In this document: positions 55,246 through 64,000 of the stretch, piece after piece | How the letters are laid out: each line of letters begins with the position of its first letter | How positions within the stretch are numbered: position 1 is the stretch's first letter | Assembly (NCBI GenBank): GCA_030386875.1 | Contig: CM059569.1 | Coordinates: forward strand, 45,423,842-45,487,841 | DNA: 64,000 nucleotides | Source: Morinoia aosen | Lineage: Eukaryota > Arthropoda > Malacostraca > Amphipoda > Talitridae | Reading direction: 5' to 3' | The notes under the pieces: model-generated | What the model saw: only the letters and a program-made list of their open reading frames with translations | What the model was told of the DNA's origin: nothing | Database searches by the model: none | Program-made: the position numbers and the translations under genes

Positions 55246-55460
55246 CGTAAGTTTCTAATTTGTCAGGGGCACAACAGAAACAACACGTAGTAGCTCATGC
55301 ACGAATTCACGGTGAGTCCACAAGTAAGCCACTTCGGAGGTGGACGTGAGACAGGCGAGACGATAGAGAGTCAGACTTGACTGATAAGTTACTGAGATCA
55401 ATCAGCTCCTCCGGTGCTTGCAGTGAGACTACAGATCTCAACATTCATTAACGTACTCAG
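55246..55460 (-). other. Candidate distal first exon of the MARVEL-like gene
   Basis: Carries the second copy of the 49-bp block. GGGCACAACAGAAACA is identical apart from one base, and CACGTAGTAG is shared. On the minus strand CTTACG is followed by GTGATT. The surrounding sequences differ from the proximal copy, so only the block is conserved. Confidence 0.28.
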
Positions 55461-55624
55461 GATTTGTCTCTCGGTTCGGCTTGTGGGTTTACTGTCGTGA
55501 GTTCATATGTTCATGACGGCTCGTCGCACAACATCACCAACCATTTTGGTAATTGAGGATTGACATATGAATTTAAAAATAGAGCTTTTTCTAAGAAGTC
55601 TAAAGCGAAGGTTGCACTCCTGGT

Positions 55625-55710
55625 GTCTCGTATGGGTATACAACCCCCATGTGTGTATATCAACTAAGGATTTTTCCGGTAAGATATTTTAAAAACCCAT
55701 GATGTTTTTT
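55625..55710. repeat. Repeat copy matching the empty site of the 49823-50048 MITE
   Basis: Reads CCCATGTGTGTATATCAACT, AAGGATTTTTCCGGTAAGAT, ATTTTAAAAACCCATGATG. The filled copy at 49805-50100 has the same order with the MITE between GGA and TTTTACGGTGAG. Confidence 0.6.
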
Positions 55711-56431
55711 GTATCATCTTTATTTGAAACAAACTGTTTTACTTTTTCCTTTTTTTCTCTTCTTGTGGTTGAACTTTTTCTTAGTCGTAAGTCGGGGGCC
55801 GAACGCGGTGCTCTCCCATCCTCCATATTTGCCTCATCGTCACCAGTAAATTCCTTACTTACATTCAGGTGTTCTTCATTAACCTAACGACTCGCATGAA
55901 CCACAAATGAAATCGGTGTTTGAAAACTCGGCTAGCGCTACAAAGTTATTGTTTGCTTGACGAAGTAAGAGCTGGAAGAAAAGGTTATCGTTTACACGCC
56001 AACAAACAGCCGTTAAGTAGGTAATAATATCTCTTAAAGTCATTCCTTAAACTTCGAGGCTTCGGTCTCTGTGAGAGCGATCTTCCTTTCTTAATAATGT
56101 CTAATTAGACATCGCGAGAACGTAAGAACTTTACGAGAAACCATAGAACATTTCTATGCATTGCGATATAGAACTCTCGTTTATTCCAACCCACCGAATT
56201 ATTTATGTGCATGTACTGTATGTACATTCGTGAGTCACACACTCACAGAGAGAAACGATTCAGTAGGTAGAGAAACGCAGAATTCGAGAGCCCTGTGTTC
56301 GAAATAATTAAGTTGGAAGCTCGTCTGTACGAATTCATGAATGCATGAAAATTAAACTCAATGTTTTCGAAACCAGTTCATGTTTTTTCATTCCCATCAT
56401 CAGTAGTTTGACTATTTTTGTATAATTAATG
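55711..56431. other. Intergenic, nothing recognised
   Basis: No gene, repeat end or structured element that I can support up to the start of the duplication at 56432. Confidence 0.45.
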
Positions 56432-57793
56432 TGTTGGGAAAGATTTAATTTTGGAAATTTAACTAATATTGTGCTAACTGATTGGTGCTCTTGTGTTTTG
56501 GGGTCATGTCGAGAATAATCAATTTAGCGAATGATTTAACGAATTAAAACATGAGAATTTAGGAAAATGGTAATTATGATTTCATTCTGCGTTTTTCAGA
56601 ATTTAGGGAAATTATAATTATGTGTTATAAAATTTTATTTTTGTTGATTAAAATTCCAGCGGTGCGGAGGTGTAGTCTCTTCAACATTTGTGTGTGTTAC
56701 AAGCCAGAATGTCTGGACGGGTGTGTGTGGTGAGCCCATAAAGGATGTGTTGTTTCAGAAAGGGTGTGTTGTTTCAGGCAGGGAGTGTGTAACTCTATCG
56801 AGAGGGGAGAAATAACAATCTCAACGGTTGAGCACTAAGACGTTCGAAAGTGCTGACGCCTTGGTCCAGGCGATAGCTGTGTAAATTATGTTCTCAAGAT
56901 TTTTGGCTATACAAGCAGTCTGCTGGCCCTCGGCGGGTACCGCATGCTGTGTGGGTTAATGGCACAATCTCAAACTCCATACACAGTGCTCGACAGATTT
57001 ATGGCAAGCACTTGAGCGTGAAAAGGAAACTCTCAGAAATAGTCGGAGGGCTAACGTTGAGATCGGCGGTCCTGCAAACCCTCGAGAGGGAGGAGGCTGC
57101 TAAGTTACGTCAGAAGGCTCTAGGCCAATACCACGACATCAATATGGTGGGAAAGTAGTTGAAGCTAAGGAACACGAATGAGGCTTTAGCTGCGAAACAA
57201 GAAGGGCATTCGAACATGACGTAGAAGCTTCTAAGTGTGTGATTGGCCATGCGTGAACTAGAACACCGCTTTCTCGCGAACAAGTGGGTAGAGCTGATGA
57301 GAAAAATTTAGTCTTGCGTCGGCGATCGTCGGATATAGTACGTGTTAAAAATAGGAGGTGTTGAAAATTACCCTGAAAATATGTGACATAGATATCAACA
57401 CAGGGAGTTAAACTTATCAAAAATTTCGCTTAATAAAATAGTCTCCGTTTTTCCACAGAGGGTAAATTGCAGACCTGGCTAAAGCGGGGAAATCATTCTG
57501 AAGATGCCACATTAAGTGGGGAGGGTAAGAGTGATGTAATTACCTCTGGAGAAAATATTTTGAAATAGATATGATAAAAGTGTGTGGCCTTTTGTTGAAG
57601 TGAAGATTGGAATATTTAAGGGAACTTCATTAGCACGACTAGAAGTAATGAGTATTTAATTTTCATCGTGCAGGCGGGGAGGTTTTTGTCATCGGCTTGG
57701 AAGAAAGGGAGATCATGGGTCAAGATAACGAAGCGGGACGAGCAGTGTGATATCAGCAATAGACATTTTGAGCTGTGCATAAGGCAAAAGTTG
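56432..57793 (+). repeat. 1362-bp direct repeat, copy 1
   Basis: Matches 58625-59986 at a constant offset of 2193 bp, with only three mismatches that I noticed. It contains short open frames: a helical VKRKLSEIVGGLTLRSAVLQ, and HMQAGRFLSS...WKKGRSWVKITKRDE near the right end after a CAG that could be an acceptor. It may be part of an unclassified mobile element with introns or broken frames. Confidence 0.9.
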
Positions 57794-58415
57794 TCACGAG
57801 AAGGCTGTCTGCCTCGTCTCTCATTAATTTACACTAATGAGAAGACCGAATGCTCGCTTGAGGGGTTGGCATACCTCAATAAAATGCACAGGAAACACAA
57901 GGAAAATTTATGGGCAAGCCCAAAACAAATCAACACTACTACAAAATGTGTATACTAAAATTGGGCAGTACTCACCGATGTACGTTGAACTCGACTTACT
58001 CAATGCGCGTTTTTCAGAGCGCATCAGTTATGATGAGGGGCTGCTTGCTACTAAATTTGGGGGGGACTTTATACACGTGAAAATTCACTTAATTTATAAT
58101 TTACGGCAATACATCATACAGAACATCGATAAACGCACGCAATGTATGGCATTAGAACTGGTGTAAATTGAGTAATGGTATTCTAGAGATTTCATGTGTT
58201 AAACAGCTTACATAACAGAATGACAATAAATGCTACCGCTGGCCAGCATATCCCCGTACGTTAATCACACAGGTCCTGATACATGAGCCCTACAACATGT
58301 TCATATTCTAACAGTGCTGGAGGTGGTGTCACTTCAAACATACATTCATTAAACAACACAGCTTCAGTTCCAACTTTTGCCTTATGCACAGCTCAAAATG
58401 TCTATTGCTGATATC
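57749..58415. repeat. 577-bp segment bounded by 45-bp inverted repeats
   Basis: The 45-bp sequence starting GATATCAGCAATAGACATTT stands at 57749-57793 and, inverted and identical, at 58371-58415. The 577-bp segment between them (57794-58370) appears at 59987-60563 in opposite orientation. Confidence 0.92.
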
Positions 58416-58567
58416 ATGTAATAAATAAGATTGTTAAATGTAATGTACCATGTTTCTGCGGAATTAATTTAGAACATAATTGGCTTAAGTAGATGTGTAC
58501 CATTTGTGTCTTAAATTGGCTAATAATTCAGTTCAAATTGTTCAAATGAATAACATAACGCTAATAC

Positions 58568-58612
58568 AAAAAAAAAAAAAAAAAATTGTCGAGTCAATTT
58601 TTTTTTTATGTA
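58568..58612. repeat. Poly(A)/poly(T) hairpin-like junction between the duplication copies
   Basis: A run of A's, then ATTGTCGAGTCAAT, then a run of T's: a palindrome-like block about 12 bp before copy 2. Confidence 0.6.
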
Positions 58613-58624
58613 AAGGAGCGGGGA

Positions 58625-59986
58625 TGTTGGGAAAGATTTAATTTTGGAAATTTAACTAATATTGTGCTAACTGATTGGTGCTCTTGTGTTTTGGGGTCAT
58701 GTCGAGAATAATCAATTTAGCGAATGATTTAACGAATTAAAACATGAGAATTTAGGAAAATGGTAATTATGATTTCATTCTGCGTTTTTCAGAATTTAGG
58801 GAAATTATTATTATGTGTTATAAAATTTTATTTTTGTTGATTAAAATTCCAGCGGTGCGGAGGTGTAGTCTCTTCAACATTTGTGTGTGTTACAAGCCAG
58901 AATGTCTGGACGGGTGTGTGTGGTGAGCCCATAAAGGATGTGTTGTTTCAGAAAGGGTGTGTTGTTTCAGGCAGGGAGTGTGTAACTCTATCGAGAGGGG
59001 AGAAATAACAATCTCAACGGTTGAGCACTAAGACGTTCGAAAGTGCTGACGCCTTGGTCCAGGCGATAGCTGTGTATATTATGTTCTCAAGATTTTTGGC
59101 TATACAAGCAGTCTGCTGGCCCTCGGCGGGTACCGCATGCTGTGTGGGTTAATGGCACAATCTCAAACTCCATACACAGTGCTCGACAGATTTATGGCAA
59201 GCACTTGAGCGTGAAAAGGAAACTCTCAGAAATAGTCGGAGGGCTAACGTTGAGATCGGCGGTCCTGCAAACCCTCGAGAGGGAGGAGGCTGCTAAGTTA
59301 CGTCAGAAGGCTCCAGGCCAATACCACGACATCAATATGGTGGGAAAGTAGTTGAAGCTAAGGAACACGAATGAGGCTTTAGCTGCGAAACAAGAAGGGC
59401 ATTCGAACATGACGTAGAAGCTTCTAAGTGTGTGATTGGCCATGCGTGAACTAGAACACCGCTTTCTCGCGAACAAGTGGGTAGAGCTGATGAGAAAAAT
59501 TTAGTCTTGCGTCGGCGATCGTCGGATATAGTACGTGTTAAAAATAGGAGGTGTTGAAAATTACCCTGAAAATATGTGACATAGATATCAACACAGGGAG
59601 TTAAACTTATCAAAAATTTCGCTTAATAAAATAGTCTCCGTTTTTCCACAGAGGGTAAATTGCAGACCTGGCTAAAGCGGGGAAATCATTCTGAAGATGC
59701 CACATTAAGTGGGGAGGGTAAGAGTGATGTAATTACCTCTGGAGAAAATATTTTGAAATAGATATGATAAAAGTGTGTGGCCTTTTGTTGAAGTGAAGAT
59801 TGGAATATTTAAGGGAACTTCATTAGCACGACTAGAAGTAATGAGTATTTAATTTTCATCGTGCAGGCGGGGAGGTTTTTGTCATCGGCTTGGAAGAAAG
59901 GGAGATCATGGGTCAAGATAACGAAGCGGGACGAGCAGTGTGATATCAGCAATAGACATTTTGAGCTGTGCATAAGGCAAAAGTTG
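58625..59986 (+). repeat. 1362-bp direct repeat, copy 2
   Basis: Same start (TGTTGGGAAAGATTTAATTT) and end (GGCAAAAGTTG) as copy 1. Differences noticed: AATTATTATTATG for AATTATAATTATG, GTGTATATTATG for GTGTAAATTATG, GGCTCCAGG for GGCTCTAGG. Confidence 0.9.
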
Positions 59987-60563
59987 GAACTGAAGCTGTG
60001 TTGTTTAATGAATGTATGTTTGAAGTGACACCACCTCCAGCACTGTTAGAATATGAACATGTTGTAGGGCTCATGTATCAGGACCTGTGTGATTAACGTA
60101 CGGGGATATGCTGGCCAGCGGTAGCATTTATTGTCATTCTGTTATGTAAGCTGTTTAACACATGAAATCTCTAGAATACCATTACTCAATTTACACCAGT
60201 TCTAATGCCATACATTGCGTGCGTTTATCGATGTTCTGTATGATGTATTGCCGTAAATTATAAATTAAGTGAATTTTCACGTGTATAAAGTCCCCCCCAA
60301 ATTTAGTAGCAAGCAGCCCCTCATCATAACTGATGCGCTCTGAAAAACGCGCATTGAGTAAGTCGAGTTCAACGTACATCGGTGAGTACTGCCCAATTTT
60401 AGTATACACATTTTGTAGTAGTGTTGATTTGTTTTGGGCTTGCCCATAAATTTTCCTTGTGTTTCCTGTGCATTTTATTGAGGTATGCCAACCCCTCAAG
60501 CGAGCATTCGGTCTTCTCATTAGTGTAAATTAATGAGAGACGAGGCAGACAGCCTTCTCGTGA
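59987..60563 (-). repeat. 577-bp segment, inverted relative to copy 1
   Basis: Exact reverse image of 57794-58370 in order. The right-hand 45-bp inverted repeat of copy 1 is absent; after CGTGA only CAACT is shared before unrelated sequence. In this orientation the plus strand reads on from the duplicated part: KVGTEAVLFNECMFEVTPPP, ALLEYEHVVGLMYQDLCD-stop. Confidence 0.88.
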
Positions 60564-62550
60564 CAACTGCTTGCGGGGTTTCAGTGTTCTGAAATCTCTG
60601 TTATTGGAAACATTCTTCCATGAATTCCATGGGAATTGTCAGATGATTGTCACACTGAGGAAAAACCAAAAGTATAGTCTTGAGCTGCCTCAGCGGAACA
60701 CAACCGCAATGGGTGGATTTTTTAGAGCTGGAGCACCAGCATCAATCATCGTCAGGTACGAGTATGAGGTCACCACTTATATCATGTTTGGCCTCGTTAT
60801 CACTGTTGTCGTCATACACAGATAAGGTAAAAGTTGTGACCAATGCCTTCAGCATCCGGAGCATCTAATGCACATGAGTTCAATACAAAGTCAAAACGTT
60901 CAAGCTAACGTCAATTGAAAAATATTTCAGGGCTATCCATCAGGGCTGTAACCGTATTGCATTTTCACGGGAGATATTTTTGCGCGACGTTTATATAGTT
61001 TAAATTTCATGGTGAATTACTCCAATGTTTCTCATAACTTGGAATGGATGAATATGTAGTGTTAGATAAAAGAATAAACTATTTGGGTTCATGATACATT
61101 CCATAACTTCTGAAATTCTTCGAAAAGGCAGGTGATTCTATTGAAAATGATAGCGAGGACGATTAAATTCTAGATAAAGCAGACTGAATATATAGAATAG
61201 TTTTGTACGATTATCGCCATAGATAAACTTAATTTAATGGTGATTGGTCAGATGTAGACTGGGTGTGTAACTGAATTTGAAAATCACGTTGAATCAGTGA
61301 ATCAATTGCGGAATTGTAAAACCTGTTTACGACCGTAAATCAGTCAATTGAGAAATTGACTACATCACAAAATTGATTACAAAAATCACATTTCGAAATT
61401 TTTGAAATTACATTCCGATGAATGTGAAAATCATGGGAAGTCGGTAACGAGCAGGAAAGCCGGCAGAGTACGTTGTAAAAGCATGTACATTGTAAAATAA
61501 CGCAAAAGCGCAATGCGAAGAAGAAAAGCAATAATTACACAATGCTGTGATGTTATCAACTGGACGTTGAATTACTGCGAAAGAAAAAAGTAATTTGTGC
61601 AGTGCGACTGCAGTTTTCGCTTAACATACCCATTAAGAATTCGGGTAACGTCATGCACACGCTTCTATAACAAATGATTTAGTGCACATGCTTCTAACGC
61701 AGTTAATTGAGCATTCGAAACAGAATGCGCTGATGTGGTATTAGGAGGAAATACAAGTTTATAGTCCAGGCCACATTTTTATTCCTATATGTAAATAATA
61801 TATACCTATTACATAATATTTATGTATAATATTTGTACGTAAATGTTGCAAACTAGCCGGTTATATTTTGTCTCTCATTTGCGTCAACAATCCTCATTGA
61901 TTTTTAAAGGAATTTCAAATGCTCATTTGAACGCAGGTTTGGTATTGTAGCTTTGGTGGGCTGTTCATAACGGTAACTTATTTTTTAGGCCTTTACATTC
62001 TTTGACTAATTAATGTAACAAAACGATTTGTTTCCAATTTCAATATTTTTTTAAGTAAATCAATATCTTATTTTAGTCTCTCAAATTTTTCAATTTTTTT
62101 ATCTATTTTAATACTTTATTTCAATTTTAAAAACAGTCCATCTGGAAAAGAGGTATACGCGATTGAAAAAATGATTTGATGCAAAAAGGCCTACTTCATG
62201 TCATGGTGATTGACGTCATATGTGATATCATCTTTTCATGCTTTCCATGACGTCATAGGTGACATCACCTAATCAAAAATGTGCAATAAAAGGATTTAAT
62301 CCATCGATTAAAGTTGAGTTGGGCTCATTTAGCATATGCTGAATTAAGTTGAAAAAAATTAAAGCTGCTTGATTTTAGGCAAGCGAAAATTTCAAAAGCA
62401 AAGAACTCATTTTTAAGTCGTTAAAAGGAACAATTTCTAAAAACTATACAGGGCGTGGGAAATCTAGAGGTACGAACTTTAACAGTAGCACAAACAAGTA
62501 AAATAATAATTTTTAACGAATGTCAAGTATTTAAAAACCTTATTTCCACT
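60564..62550. other. AT-rich DNA, no supported feature
   Basis: Open frames at 60571-60868 and 61340-61531 lack recognisable motifs. At 62205-62275 GACGTCATATGTGATATCA and GACGTCATAGGTGACATCAC form a short diverged direct repeat. Confidence 0.5.
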
Positions 62551-62870
62551 TCCTTCTTTGAATACCAAATATTCCAAAACTCCTGAGTTTTCAATAATTT
62601 TGCACGAATATCAAAATATTTTAAAATTTTTTCATACTTTTTCACGGATACCCAGTGTTTTAAACCTTAGTTTTCAACACTTTCACGAAAACCTAGCATT
62701 TCAAAACTTAAATTACACAACTTTGTCCCGAACACCACGTTTTCAAAATTTAATTTCCATCACGAATGTCACGAATGTCACGCATTTGCAAACTTTGTTC
62801 TCAACGTTTTTTCACAAATGCCTCGTATTTACAAAGTACTTACTCTTTAAGACACTTAATGAAGTTTAAA
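62550..62870 (+). repeat. ~45-50-bp degenerate tandem repeat
   Basis: About seven loose copies of a CACGAATACC...TTTTCAAAACTTA unit. The 103-codon open frame across it is a product of the repeat (recurrent NLxFxTFSRIP-like segments). Confidence 0.72.
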
Positions 62871-64000
62871 AATCAACCCTGCGGCTCGAATAATGTCTTC
62901 GCTTTCGAGCAATGCTATGGCAAAAAAAAGAAAGAAAAAATAAATCAGTTTATTTCATATAAAGTTGGCGCTTCAAAGTAGTTCCAAAATCGGCTTTGAA
63001 CAATTTTGGATATAAAGGTCCTAAATTGGTTTTAGAATTTTCGTAATGACCATATCAATGGTTGAACCACGTACTGAAGGAGAAAAATGAAAGTAATCCC
63101 TTCGTCAGTTTACCTTATGTTCAAAAGCTGATACATACTGTGCGTAGAAGGAAGACGGTGAGCCCTGATGATAACGCCTTAGACATCATCCATTTACTCT
63201 GACACATGAGCTTAGCTATTCTGCGATAGTAACTAACATTGTTGAAATTGAAATATTCTACATTTAAATTGGTAGTATATAGTAACGTTATTTATTTGTA
63301 ATCGAATGCGTAATAATTCCATACCTTTAGGTAATTTTGATCATAAAAATTCCCAGGAATTATTACGGGAAGAATGCTTGCAGAGTTTAGAGACAAAGAT
63401 TATGAACTGAGCAGTTAAAGTTGAGCGAGGTACAGAAGCGTTTAAAATTGGTCAAAGTCGTTTGTATTTGTAGATATCGCACTTTGCCTAACGTTTGAGG
63501 TTTCACGCCAATTTTTTCCAAGCGATTTCTATCATTGACTGATTAGCTTATCGACAACGGTATATCGATTGATATATCGATATATTGAAATTGGGCTTTT
63601 AGAATTGCAATGGGGGCTTATATATAATGATATATCAAAATGGTACTTAACAGCAGCAGTTCGAGTGTTGATGAGAAGATTCAGCGTTTAAAGTTAAATG
63701 ACAGTGAAAGTGGCAGGCTTAGCTATTTCGAAACATCTCTCGTACACATCCATATACTACGCATTAACTAAGTATTTCTCCGTGGTAATCTCATATGAGT
63801 CCAAACTAGCATTTGATGAATGATTATGTATGTAATGATCAAGAATTACAAGGAGAAACTTAAAACTAACTTTCTGTGTGTGGATATCAACAAGCGCCAA
63901 GGAACAAGGTGTTTATTTTAGAGATAACATGGTTTTTACAACGTAGTAAACCAAATAAAGTTTTTATGCAGAAGATATTTTTAGAATAAGAAATGAGAAG
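62871..64000. other. AT-rich right edge, nothing recognised
   Basis: No gene. At about 63548-63585 overlapping TATCGAT palindromes occur (GGTATATCGATTGATATATC). Confidence 0.5.

Overview
This window looks like nuclear DNA of an invertebrate animal, most likely an arthropod. The genes are split by spliceosomal introns of 0.2 to 4.5 kb, intergenic DNA is AT-rich, and there is a dense load of tRNA-type SINEs, Tc1/mariner relics, TTAA-type and foldback MITEs. I cannot name the species. I see no bacterial operons, rRNA genes, functional tRNA genes or CRISPR arrays. Most longer open frames lie in repeats or are too short to mean anything.

I reconstructed four protein-coding genes by joining exons with matching splice sites and phases. 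(1) 1841-12771, minus: PTCD2, a mitochondrial pentatricopeptide-repeat protein, 7 coding exons, 381 aa. (2) 20656-24987, plus: CCDC103, an axonemal dynein attachment/assembly factor, 4 exons, 327 aa, with a Gly-rich N-terminal extension. (3) 34578-42549, plus: cytochrome b5, 4 exons, 133 aa, with both haem-ligand histidines and a C-terminal membrane anchor. (4) 46803-51319, minus: a four-pass MARVEL/plasmolipin-like membrane protein, 3 coding exons, 145 aa. PTCD2 and CCDC103 diverge from a 7.9-kb spacer. Cytochrome b5 and the MARVEL gene converge on a 4.3-kb spacer. The four genes do not form a pathway.

Between and inside the genes lies a layered repeat landscape. The most striking part is a set of near-palindromic elements (called A, B and C here). 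They share a GGT(A/C)AAT-type terminus and 8-bp target-site duplications, and they sit inside one another: a tandem C dimer at 17390-19714 holds one B and one A, and A and B both carry a common inner palindrome. Other items are a head-to-head repeat pair with hammerhead-ribozyme-like cores (5561-6182), a 1.14-kb TTAA foldback (7571-8710), a Tc1 relic broken by a younger repeat (39795-41010), and a nearly identical 1.36-kb direct duplication whose adjoining 577-bp segment is inverted between copies (56432-60563).

A second theme is local tandem duplication of unique DNA, three times exactly across exon/intron borders: PTCD2 exon 6, and CCDC103 exons 3 and 4. These leave decoy splice sites with recognisable pieces of coding sequence in the introns.

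Right of about 51.3 kb I find no confident gene. That part holds possible upstream exons of the MARVEL gene, old repeats, the duplication/inversion and AT-rich DNA.
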